Part shown: piece by piece, positions 46,852 to 56,963 of the stretch
Layout of the letters: each line of letters starts with the position of its first letter
How positions within the stretch are numbered: position 1 is the first letter of the stretch
Origin: Scalesia atractyloides
Taxonomy: Eukaryota; Streptophyta; Magnoliopsida; Asterales; Asteraceae
DNA length: 64,000 nt
Direction: 5' to 3'
Assembly: GCA_947069175.1 (NCBI GenBank)
Contig: CAMTDV010000013.1
Coordinates: forward strand, 30,507,857-30,571,856
Notes under the pieces: generated by a model
Told to the model about the DNA's origin: nothing
Database searches by the model: none
The model's input: only the letters and a program-made list of their open reading frames with translations
Made by a program: the position numbers and the translations under genes

Positions 46852-47151
46852 TGTAAGTTCCGATAATCGGATCTAACAAGTATCACAAACCTAATTAGTA
46901 GCGGAATAATGATTATGAAGAAGAACAATCTCTTGAATTAAAAACAACTTGCATACACTAGAAAAGTGTCTGATACAAGTTTTCAATTACAACTCTCTAA
47001 CCCTTAAACCTTGACTTAAGACATATATTTATACTACTCACTAAGCCCAACAGTTACAACCCTAGGCCAACAAGGCACTAGGAAGCTCAAAACACCCTTA
47101 AAGCCCAAATGTAACTCTAATGTGTAAACCTTTATTAATATAAGCCTAACA
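46852..47151 (-). repeat. 5' LTR of element E
   Basis: In the plus view it runs TGTAAGTTCCG...GCCTAACA. A TATA-like motif on the minus strand lies at 47026-47033. The target duplication partner ACTGT follows. Confidence 0.92.
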
Positions 47152-47449
47152 ACTGTCATTGTTCATTGGCAAAATCAAAATTGATCCATTGGTTGTAGTA
47201 CATGGTTACTAACGTATTCTAGACTTCCAACAATTAGGACAAATAATTAGCATAATTACGAACCTATTTTCATCAAGTGATAATCAATTACTATTTCATA
47301 TAATATCAATTGACCATTAAAGCTAGATATGATGCGGTCAACAATAATTAAATATGGTACCATGTGTGTTCCAACATTCCATGTATCATTAATGATGAAA
47401 TGCCAATAATTAGTATGTGCTTTAGTGTCATGCTCTTTTTGTTGTGAGT

Positions 47450-49107
47450 AACCCATTCTACTAATCTATGTCTCAACAATATCAAATCCAACCGTGATTG
47501 AAACCGTCACTGACCCATTCTCTTTTTCAATCGGCTTGCATGATCCGCCAAATCCATGGATACACCGATTATTAATAACACTCTCCACATTCTACAAACT
47601 ATTTCCAAGAGAGCATTTTTCTTGAGTCGGAACCTTTGTCTTTAACTATCACCAAATCCCTTTATTGGCTTAAACTTAGACCCCTGACCACATTCACTAA
47701 CATCCCCAAAGCACCAAGATTCATGTTTGAAATTTAAAACCTCTTCTGCTTACTAGATTCAGTGAACCAGACTTTATGCTTAACAGGGACAGCTACTCCC
47801 TCAGCAGGTACCTAAAGCAGATACAATACAATGATCCATGTCTCTCTTCACAGGAAAAAAAAAGGATTTCTATTAGTTACCTTGCACTTCCCACCACCGA
47901 ACTTAACATCTAGTCTATACTTATCTAGTTGACTAACGAAAATAAGTTTATTCGCTAATAAACCAGGAATTACCCAATTCCTGACATTCTGTAAGTTCCA
48001 TATTGCGAGTGCCCAGTGGAGTATTTAGATTGACATCTCCCATATACGTAACGTTAAGAACATGATCGTTAGCTAGTGGTACCTTTCCAAAGTATCCATT
48101 TTTCAGATTCACCATGATCTCCCCACTATGCATGGCGTGAAATGAAGAACCAAAATCTAGCGCCGAAGAGTCTATATACTCTTCGCAGCAAACCAATACG
48201 TCACCGCTAGATTCTCCATCTAACATACTAGAAGTAGATCCTCCACTAGAATTCCTCCGGCGAATGTCTTCACCCAAAACAATATTCCGAATCCGATCAG
48301 GTAAGGAAGATAACAAACCACGGCCTAAGTGTCATCATCGAACTTCATGCCCACAGTTGCTAACATAAACAAAATCGAATTCACTTTGTTCATGTGATCA
48401 GCAATTGAACTGTCCTTGTCCATTCTCATTGTGAATAGTTTCCTCATCAAGAACACCATCTTACTGGTTGACGGCTTCTCATACATATTTGACAGAGCCA
48501 TTATTATACCATGAACAGTTGTTTCTTTCATGATATTAAAGGCAATTCTTCTCGTCAAAACCAATGTACTTTTACATCTTGCCTTCTTGTCCTTTGAGTC
48601 TCAAATTGCTTCGGCAACTCTATCCATTCCAGCAAGTTTTTTCTTCTAGTACCATATCCAAATCGCATTCTCCAAGCCACGCCTTTATTTGCATTCTCCA
48701 TCATTCAAAATCAGTACCGTTGAACTTCTCAATTGGAACTTCTAGTCTTAAGCAATTCCAAGCGAGAAAACCAAAAAAAAAAACCCGAAGAAACCAAGCA
48801 CTTGAAGCCCGAGCAACATACAGTAAACTAGAAACTCGAAGCACCTGAACCAGTGACTTTTCTGCAAACCCGAGCATAAAACCATGGAATAACATGGATT
48901 CAAGAACCGAAACCCTAATCGCCAAACAACCCAAAACCACTAGATCAATAACAGAAATCCGACGGCGCAAACCCTAAATTGTACAATCAGTACCCAACGA
49001 TTTGGTATAGGCCGACTCACCATGGCGGCGGTGGCAACATTAGATCTAGACCTCTTGCTAAGTTCTCTCTCTGTTCTGCGATAACCGTGTGTAATGTATA
49101 ATTAACT
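47450..49107 (-). pseudogene. Copia gag/protease remnant J
   Basis: Gag starts near 48740 (EKFNGTDFE, WRMQIKAWLGECDLDMVLEE in a shifted frame). It continues at 48564-48325 (MALSNMYEKPSTSKMVFLMR, KLFTMRMDKDSSIADHMNKV) and at 48316-47948 (LLSSLPDRIRN-like). The protease block reads ALDFGSSFHAMHSGEIMVNL, with active-site Asp-Ser-Gly as Asp-Phe-Gly, then LANDHVLNVTYMGDVNL. Downstream, 47640-47940 has only traces (YLL-VPAEGVAVPVKHKVWF) of the region before integrase. No zinc knuckle is seen between Gag and protease. It is truncated on the left by an unassigned 300 bp (47157-47450). Confidence 0.8.
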
Positions 49108-49425
49108 TATTAGGGTATCGAATCGGAGTACGCTCGTGCAGAAGCGAAAAACACACACACACACTTGCAGAAAATATAGAACACGAGAATTAACATTGGT
49201 TGGTCAAGGTGACCTATGTCCACGAGTTGCAACTAGGGTTTTATTTTTATTAGATGTTCCCAACTGTTCACAGAATAACACAGATTACAATTACGTCATG
49301 GGTATATTTAGAACAAGATTAACATTAACTTCTTAGTCAACAAGTTAACTAAGTGGGACTAAAACCTAATTAGGGTTGTTGCCCTAATTAATTAGGGCTG
49401 ACTCTCAAAGCCTACAAACCCAACA
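49108..49425 (-). repeat. 5' LTR of element J
   Basis: On the minus strand it runs TGTTGGGTTTGTAGGC...ATACCCTAATA. It is homologous over its whole length to 50532-50842, which lies in the opposite direction. It precedes the gag of J at the expected place. The primer site is not convincing (GGTTATCGCAGAACAG, near 49070-49090, at best). Confidence 0.85.
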
Positions 49426-49589
49426 AACAATGAAGTACACCAAATGAGAATCGGGCCCAATAAGAGCTTTATCTACTAACTATAATAAAAAAACATAACA
49501 TAAACTAAAGGTTGAAAAAATTAATCTTTTCATTGGGTCAAGCTATACGTGCAGAACTGAGTTACAGAAGGAAACATCAAAACACATCA

Positions 49590-49800
49590 TAACTTCATTA
49601 TGATTAACTCCCTTTTTGCGCCATTCATATATACAACGATGAAGATAAAGATATAAGGGAACCTAATCAACAAATTAAGAAGCCAACTGCCAATTACTTC
49701 CTCATATATATTAACAAAGCGAGAGTCGGGAGTCAAACCTGGGCGGGTAGTTTTGTGTATGGGCTTTCTTGACGCTACAGGAGGGGTTGAAAGAAAGCCT
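49590..49800 (-). mobile_element. Possible tRNA-derived SINE
   Basis: On the minus strand, an A-box-like TAGCGTCAAGAAAG is followed about 35 bases on by GGTTTGACTCCCG, close to the polymerase III B box (GGTTCGANTCC). The body runs on to about 49590. No clean tail or target duplication was found. It could be a chance match. Confidence 0.3.
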
Positions 49801-50219
49801 GTAAGTATGTTAGACACAAATTATTTTAAAAATCAATATTTTTCTCAATCAATATTGGACTGCTTATCCATCATTAATTAGTTAAACATCAAAGACCTGC
49901 TAATACTCAGGTAGCAACCATTGGTTCCAACCTTAGGTATTAAGTAAAGGCAGAATGGAATTTTGTTGAACTAAAACCAAGAAAGTAATATTCTTTTTTG
50001 GGCGTTGCGTCAGTGTTTTTTTTTCTTGTTTTTTTATCTTCCCCATGGTTCATTGATTACATAAAAAATTACCCATTAGCTGCAATACTAACATGATAAT
50101 GATAATTCATGAAAACAAAACAAAGCCCTTTAATGGTATATGAATGAACCTTATACTCTTATCACCAAAAATAGAAATGAAGTTAGCTACATGTAATAAC
50201 AAAGATTGTAACTTAAATT

Positions 50220-50842
50220 TAGTAAAGCTTACATGAGTGTGTTTGGTTGGAGCTTGTGGGAGCTTTGACTAGTCTCTTAAGTACTTGGTGAGAGAGGTGG
50301 TTGCAACTAAGTGGATGTGGCTGGAGTCTTAGCTTGTTCTTGGGAACTGCAGGCTTGGTGAACTGGAGCCTTAGCTTGTTCTTGTGAACCAGAGGCTTGG
50401 ACGACTGAGTCTTAGCTTGTTTTTAGGAATTTGAGGCTTGGAAGACTTGGATGTAAAGATTAATGGAGTTACTTATGATGGGTTTATTTGGATGGACTTT
50501 GTGGTCTACACAAAACCTCCGAGTGGGAGATTGTTGGGTTCGTAGGCCCGGCCGTAATTAATTACCGCAACTGGCCCTAATTAGGTTTTAGGCTCACTTA
50601 GTTAACTTGTAGACTAAGGAGTTAATCATAACCTTGTTCTATATATACCCATGATGTAATTGTAATCTGTGTCATTTCAGAACAGTTGTGAGCATCTAAT
50701 AAAAGTGAAGTCCTTGCAACCTGTGGACGTAGGTCACCTTGACCAAACTACGTTGATTCTCGTGTTCTTTATTTTCTGCAAGTGTGTATGTGTGTGTTTG
50801 TTCGCTTCCTCTCGAGCCTACTCTGATTTGAATACTCTAATA
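50220..50842 (+). mobile_element. 3' end of copia element K with 3' LTR
   Basis: An untranslated stretch with three copies of a unit of about 45 bp ('gagtcttagcttgttctt...aggcttgg', 50325-50450) leads to the polypurine tract GAGTGGGAGAT (50521-50531) and an LTR at 50532-50842 (TGTTGGGTTCGTAGG...CTAATA). No coding region is left. The LTR is of the same family as that of J but inverted relative to it. Its right end is about 50842; no target duplication was found. Confidence 0.8.
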
Positions 50843-52337
50843 GACTGCGTAAAAAGATAACATGTATCTCTTTTAACCCATTAGTGTTTGTTGATAAACT
50901 TGATTATAATATAAATTTTAGTTATTGAACATTATACTTATGTTTGTATGTTGTATTTATACATTGTTACATATCGTATTAGGACTAGATTAATGGCTAT
51001 CTCGACAGATTTAAGAGGTTGTCTAAAGACAGTTCCCCGAAATATAACCAAACTCTTAACCGCCCATAACTGCCATTCTATGTATGTATATCAACAAACC
51101 ATCAGATCTTGCTCTAACCACCAAGAATCGACTATCTAATCTGTTTGGTGTTATCCACATTGTTGTTCTCTTGTTCATCACACACATCGAATTCATTTTG
51201 TTCTTGATCTCAACAGTTAGAGGTCCTTATAACTCTTATTTAGAGGGGCGTTGACGCGGTGCAACGGTTTCATTTAGGATTTTCTTTTAGACGTCAATGC
51301 ATTCTTCCGGTTAGAAATTGCAGTGACAAAGAAGAATAAAACCTAAGGAAAGAAAGGTATTATAAAAATGAAATTTTACAAGCAAGTTAAGCAAGTATCA
51401 CATTTATTTAACACTCCGTATAATACTCGATCCCTCATTTCTAGCAAGGTTGTGATGATTTCAGTTTCGATTCAAGTTTATGATTGCACCTGGTATGTGC
51501 TTGAAAGATGGCATAATCAACATGTTGTTCATAATCAACTTATTTATTATGCATGAGCATTTGTGGTTATTTTTATGTGCATCATTTTTCATTATAATTT
51601 GAATATATTGTATCGTTGAGGAAATATAAATCTTGTTTGAGCTGACTTCCAGCCCTCTGTGACGTGTGAGTTCAGTATCAGTAGAATTAAGACTTGAATG
51701 GCACACACTTACTGTGAACTACTGTTGCCACTGTTAGCACTACTCAAGTAACCAATTATCATATAAATACGTGTTAAAATTACTCATCGTTTTTTATTAT
51801 TTATGTGCATCATATTGCATTTCTATCTGAATATTTTGTTAACCCAAGGGCTTAAAAGTTTTGTTTCAGGTTACTTAAAGATCTTAGATGGTTGTTTAAA
51901 AAAAAAGAAAAAACTTTATACTGAACACGATAACTAATGAATTAATAGATAAGAAAAAAAGTGTAACTCGGGACCCATCCAATAATAGTTAGAAAAATTT
52001 CATGAAAAATACCACTCATGTTTCTGCAGCCTCTGTAATTGTGTTGAAAGATACATTCTACAGCGTAAGTGTGTAAGTATATAGCACATGCCCAAGATCA
52101 GTTTAGAGCACCTAAATATGGAAATGGGAAGCACTCACCTGTTGATATTGCATCATGGTTTGCCAAGGTTGCAACTTTTATTAGTATCATTATATGAAAT
52201 AATAAGAAATAATAGGTTACAATTTCATAGTTCAAAAAACTACTTGCAAGCTTGTAGAAGAATTTTCCCGGAGTTAAAGCATGCATTATCAGTTCACTAT
52301 ATCAAAATGATGGCTGCTTAAATCAAAGTTCTAAGTC
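50843..52337. other. Gene-poor spacer
   Basis: It is AT-rich. I see no recognisable protein or repeat apart from the point below. On the minus strand around 52125-52180, CCATGATGCAATATCAACAG is followed by GTGAGTG, a good 5' splice donor, and preceded by an AG after TACTAAT. This could be an old host exon, but the short piece is not identifiable. Confidence 0.3.
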
Positions 52338-52342
52338 ATAAA

Positions 52343-52861
52343 CGTTGAAAGATAAAGTTGTGGTTGAGTAATTCATGAGCAAATCAGTTATTGATATTGT
52401 TGCTGTTATTTGTTGAAGTTGTTATAACAATTTTATAAGTTGTTATATTTATGTAACTAATAAAAGGTGTTAAGTGTACGTATTTGTAAGTAAGAGGGCT
52501 AAAGTGAGAGAATGGTAAGTTATTGGGTGCAGGTTGTAAAAGGGCAAGTGTCGTTGATATATAAGAGGAGATCAGGGAGCACTGTGCAGATCTCACCACT
52601 TTGGTTTCATCTCCTTGTCTCTATGTTAGGGTTTGTTCTTGTTTGTTTCTGTGTAATCGTGAAGTCTTACTTTTTTTTCTATATAGATCAATTGATAAAA
52701 CTTATCAGTAGATCTATTACTTTGTATTGTTTGTTATCTGATCTTACTGTTGGTAAGATCTGGGTGATTGGGGTGTTTTTGGTTTGGGACAAGCTAATAT
52801 GATTTCCGTCACTCGTTTTGTCACTATACATCTGTGTTCGTATAGATCTGTATTTTTCTTT
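52343..52861 (+). repeat. 5' LTR of element H
   Basis: It starts CGTTGAAAG (TGTTGAAAG in the 3' copy), with a TATA box TATATAAG at 52558-52565, and ends TTTTTCTT just before the primer site. Confidence 0.92.
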
Positions 52862-52862
52862 A

Positions 52863-52873
52863 TGGTATAGAGC
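52863..52873 (+). promoter_or_regulatory. Primer binding site of element H
   Basis: TGGTATAGAGC is the tRNA-iMet complement with one base missing. Confidence 0.8.
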
Positions 52874-53527
52874 TTAATAGCTCTTGATATATCTTTCCGT
52901 TGTTCTTTGGCTCTGATCCTGGGGTATTTGAGAGGTTCTGAACTCAGAAACCCTTTGTTTTCCGGATCTGAAGTGTTCTTGGGATTTGTGCTTGTTGGAG
53001 GATTGAAAACCCTAATCCGGTTTTGAAGTGGATTGAAGCGATTCGGTGTTCTCAGAAGAACCGTGTTGGTCTCTGTAACCCTAGAAGGCTACAGGGCAAA
53101 CTAACCGGTTATACTATGCTTGATCTTCTGGTTTGTAACTATAGCCCTATGTGAAGGCTATAACTACAGACCCTGTTTGAACTTAATTGCACCCACTGTG
53201 AGACTGTTCCTCTCTCTTTTACTCTTTATTTCTTTGTTATTGCATTCATTCATCAGTTGTGTCTAGGCATAACTTGTTACCGGGGTAGTTTGGACCGACA
53301 TTGATCGAGTCTTCTATGTTATGTGTTGCATGTTTTATTTGTAAGTTTCTTGTTGGTAGTTGTCACGATTTTCGTTATACTACTTCTTTAGAACAAAACT
53401 ACTGTGTAAAGACATGTCCAGGTACCAAGAGTGATGAACCTGGAATCTTGATCACTGACACGGTTTAGTTACTTGTAGGATTTGTTTGATATTAAGTGTT
53501 GTTGTTTTTGTCTCATTGTGTGTGAAT
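52874..53527. other. Untranslated leader of element H
   Basis: About 650 bases separate the primer site from the gag start. I see no ORF of note. Confidence 0.6.
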
Positions 53528-54400
53528 ATGGGTGATGTTGTTGGGTCTTCTCAGACTCTTATTAGTAAGCTAGATATTGGTGATCCTCTTTATATACATC
53601 CTAGTGATACAAGTAGTTTAACAATTGTTGGAATAAAATTTAAAAGAACTGAGAATTATTCTGTATGGTCTAGTAGTATGAAACTGGCTTTACAAGCAAA
53701 GAACAAATTTGGTTTTATTTATGGTACTTGTGTAAGATCTGAGGACAACGAGGTTCTAGGAAAACAGTGGGATATATGTAACTTAGTGGTTTTAACTTGG
53801 TTGTTGAATTCTGTTTGTGAAGAGTTATATCTTGGTCAAGTTTTTTTCAAAACTAGCTACAGATGTTTGGAGTGATTTAAAGGAAACATATGATAGAGTT
53901 GATAGATATGTTGTGTTTGATATTCATAAAAAAATAAATTCATTAATTCAAAATGGATGTTCAATGTCAGAATATTATCATAAATTGAACACGTTGTAGA
54001 AACAATTAGATGCTATTTTACAATTACCATCTTGTACATGTGAAGCCTCAAAGGAGTTTAATGATTTTAATACTTTAATCAAGCTTATACAATTTCTTAC
54101 GGGGTTGACGATGTGTATCACTCAGTGAGAACCAACTTGTTAACAAGAGATCCTTTACCGTCAGTTAAAATTGCTTTTTCAATTGTGTCTAGAGAAGAAT
54201 CACATAGAGGTTTAGTGGTGTGTTAAAAATTAATAATGTTGCTTTATAACTAAAACCAATACAAGTTTTTATGTAAAAAAGAAAAGTGTTTAGAGGTCCA
54301 AACCAGAATTTGAAATGTTCTCATTGTAAAATGTTGGGTCACACTGTTGATAGGTGTTTTGAAATTGTTGGGTATCCTCAAGGGTTTAAAAGAAGACCTA
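53528..54400 (+). pseudogene. Copia Gag of element H
   Basis: The start is the ATG at 53528 (MGDVVGSSQTLISKLDIGDP). The Gag core includes FKRTENYSVWSSSMKLALQA, GKQWDICNLVVLTWLLNSVC, then after a shift at a T-run near 53840 SKLATDVWSDLKETYDRVD and HKKINSLIQNGCSMSEYYHK. A stop lies at 53997. A further shifted piece (FLTGLDDVYHSVRTNLLTRD) leads to the CCHC knuckle CSHCKMLGHTVDRC (54310-54351) and FEIVGYPQGFKRRP. This is the usual retrotrans_gag layout of plant copia elements. Confidence 0.9.
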
Positions 54401-54942
54401 GTAATCAATTGGGGAAGAATATTAGTTCAAATAATAAAACAAATATGGTTGCTAGTACTTCTTCTATGTCTTTTACTTCTGAACAGATTACAAAACTGTT
54501 GAGTTTGGTTAATGACAAGCCTGGTACTGAACAACAGTCTGGTAATTTGGGAGGTGAGGCTAGTGTTTTTGATAAATTTTCTAGTATGTCTGGTGTTTGT
54601 GGTAATTTTGTCGGTTGTTCTAGTATGTCAAATGTTGGTTTCAATTATAATTGGGTTATAGATTCAAGGGCAAATCAACACATGGTAATGGTTGATAAAG
54701 ATTTGTATAACTGTGTAGATGTATCTAAACTGGATATTAAAGTTTGTCATCCTAATGGTATCTGTGCTAGAGTAACAAAGATAGGAGATATCAAACTTGC
54801 AAATGTTGTGATATTATGTGATGTTTTCTATGTTCCTGAGTATAGTGTTAATCTTGTGTCTTTGTTTGAGTTAGCAAAAGATAACAAGTTATTTGTTATA
54901 TTTGATGAAGATACATGTTCTATTCAGGATTTGAAGTCATAG
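54401..54942 (+). pseudogene. Copia protease of element H, active site mutated
   Basis: It is in the same open frame as the zinc knuckle. The active-site strand reads WVIDSRANQHMV (54652-54687), with the usual Asp-Ser-Gly changed to Asp-Ser-Arg. The rest of the fold follows: GDIKLANVVILCDVFYVPEY and SVNLVSLFELAKDNK. The frame stops at 54940. A Gly-to-Arg change beside the catalytic Asp is expected to kill the enzyme. Confidence 0.88.
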
Positions 54943-56250
54943 AAAGTCCTGGTGACCGGTAGACAGGACAATGGTTTATACTTTGTTAGTAGATCTCGTG
55001 GTTTATACTTTGTTAGTAGATTTGGTAATTTGTCAAACATGTGTTTTAATTCTTTGATTAAGTCTAGTTTATGGCATAGTAGACTTGGTCATCCCTCTGA
55101 TGAAGTTTTAGCCAAGTTAAAAGGAAGTATAGAGATAGAGTCTGGTGCAAATAGTCCTTGTGAAGTGTGTCATAGAGCCAAACAAGTAAGAGTTCCTTTT
55201 CCACTTTCTGAACATAAAACAAAAAATGTAGGACAGTTAATTCATCTTGACTTATGGGGTCCTTATAGAACAACTAGTAAGGAAGGTTATAAATATTTTT
55301 TAACTGTAGTAGATGATTATTCTAGGACAGTTTGGTGTTACATGTTGAAAAATAAATATGATGTGTTTGAAAATATTACTAGTTTTTGTAATCTTTTACA
55401 TACTCAGTTTGAGAAAAATATTAAAGTATTTAGCTCAGAAAATGGAACTGAATTTCTAAACAGTCAAATGAGTAATTTCTTTAAAAATAAAGGAATTTTG
55501 CATCAGACATCATGTCCTCACACACCACAACAAAATGGTGTGGTGGAAAGGAAACATAGACATCTTTTAAACATGGCTAGAGCTTTGTTATTTCAAGGTG
55601 GCATGCCTTTAAGATTCTGGTCTGATTTTGTGCTAACTGCAATATATTTGATTAACAGGCTGCCATCTTCTGTGTTGTTAGGTAAAAGTCCTTATGAATT
55701 AATGCATGGTTTTAAACGCTCTCTTACTCATCTTAGGAACTTTGGATGTTTGTATTTCAGCACTGTTTTAAGTGTAACTAATAAATTGTCTTATAGAGCA
55801 ATTGCGTATTCCAATTTAAAGAAGGGTTACAAACTATGAAACTTGGATGAGAAAAAAGAGTTTTATTCTAGAGATGTCAAATTTTATGGAAATGTTTATC
55901 CTTTTAAATCATCTAGTTGGAATACACAAAGTGTTGAACTGATAAAACAGTAAATCAACTTAACTTTTTTGATAGTGTTGAAACTTCTACATTCAATGGT
56001 TCTGAGACCACAATTACTCCCAATGATGAAGAGGGGGATTTAAATGGATCTCATGGGAGTACTTGTGATGATCAGCAACCAGTAGAAGAGTCTACTTTGG
56101 CTGCCCCTATTCATGAACCTAATAGTGATACGGAGTACAGTAGAAGTGAGACTCATAGGACTAGTAGGGCAGAGGACACAAGACACCCAAGTGATGAGAC
56201 TAACCCATCTAAGGGAGATATGGTAGAAGTGAGGAAATCTGGTAGAGAAA
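54943..56250 (+). pseudogene. Copia integrase of element H
   Basis: It is open from 54952 to 55839. The zinc site is LWHSRLGHPSDE with CEVCHRAKQ. The core shows LIHLDLWGPYRTT (first Asp), VDDYSRTVWCYMLKNKYD, FSSENGTEFLNSQ (second catalytic Asp reads Glu) and HTPQQNGVVERKHRH (catalytic Glu). RFWSDFVLTAIYLINRLPS and NFGCLYFSTVLS follow. After a stop at 55837 the C-terminal region continues in frames with further stops into an acidic linker (TITPNDEEGDLNGSHG, EDTRHPSDETNPSKGD). Length is near normal. Confidence 0.92.
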
Positions 56251-56425
56251 GTGTATAAATTAATGACTATGTTGTTGAAGGGAAAAAATTGCAAAAGGGG
56301 TAATTGAACTAGAAAAAATTGCTACTGAAAATCAAGTAGCAGCAATTTTTACAAAAGGGTTGAATGCTAATCAACATAAAAATTTATGTGAAAACTTGGA
56401 ATTGTTTAACATGTTTGCTACATGA
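56251..56425 (+). pseudogene. RT start fused to RNase H end in element H
   Basis: NDYVVEGKK, the segment that opens RT in this family, runs directly into a shifted ELEKIATENQVAAIFTKGLN, NQHKNLCENLELFNMF, the last 40 or so residues of RNase H. The catalytic parts of both enzymes are missing. The joint lies at about 56278-56305 in a poly(A)-rich stretch. Confidence 0.85.
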
Positions 56426-56430
56426 ATTAT

Positions 56431-56437
56431 GGGGGAA
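56431..56437 (+). promoter_or_regulatory. Polypurine tract of element H
   Basis: GGGGGAA directly precedes the 3' LTR. Confidence 0.8.
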
Positions 56438-56958
56438 TGTTGAAAGATAAAGTTGTGGTTGAGTAATTCATGAGCAAATCAGTTATTGATATTGTTGCTG
56501 TTATTTGTTGAAGTTGTTATAACAATTTTATAAGTTGTTATATTTATGTAACTAATAAAAGGTGTTAAGTGTACAGGTTTGTAAGAGGGCTAAAGTGAGA
56601 GAATGGTAAGTTACAGGGTGCAGGTTGTAAAAGGGCAAGTGGCGTTGATATATAAGAGGAGATCAGGGAGCACTGTGCAAATCTCATCACTTCAGTTTCA
56701 TCTCCTTGTCTCTGTGTTAGGGTTTGTTCTTGTTTGTTTCTGTGTAATCGTGAAGTATTACTTTGTTTCTAGATAAAACTTATAGATCAACTGAACTTAT
56801 CGTTAGATCTATTACTTTGTATTGTTTGTTATCTGATCTTACTGTTGGTAAGATCTAGGTGATTGGTGGTATTTTTGGTTTGGGTCAAGCTAATAAGATT
56901 TCTGTCACTGGTTTTGTCACTATACATTTGTGTTCGTATAGATCTGTATTTTTCTTCA
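56438..56958 (+). repeat. 3' LTR of element H
   Basis: It starts TGTTGAAAG and ends TTTTTCTTCA, with the TATA box at 56648-56655. It is followed by target duplication ATAAA. Confidence 0.93.
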
Positions 56959-56963
56959 ATAAA

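Larger units (their letters stand above)
33972..47151 (-). mobile_element. Ty1/copia Sirevirus-like element E (13.2 kb)
   Basis: Two direct LTRs of 299 and 300 bp (33972-34270 and 46852-47151) are about 95% alike by eye. Flanks are ACTAT (33967-33971) and ACTGT (47152-47156), a target duplication with one change. Minus-strand order: LTR, perfect primer site, repeat-filled leader, long gag with two zinc knuckles and a coiled coil, protease, integrase, RT, RNase H, conserved non-coding block, repeat tract, 2.6 kb post-pol ORF, polypurine tract, LTR. Each module has at least one stop or shift, but the layout is complete. Confidence 0.9.
52343..56958 (+). mobile_element. Ty1/copia element H, complete ends, RT deleted
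   Basis: Direct LTRs (52343-52861 and 56438-56958) are flanked by identical ATAAA (52338-52342 and 56959-56963). Order: LTR, primer site, leader, gag, protease, integrase, then a junction into the last part of RNase H, polypurine tract, LTR. RT and most of RNase H are absent, giving 4.6 kb. LTRs differ by scattered substitutions and two small indels, so the insertion is not recent. Confidence 0.93.

Noticed and set aside
54405..54644. Minus-strand ORF opposite the Gag/protease of element H
   Set aside because: It is a shadow of the real frame, with no independent support.
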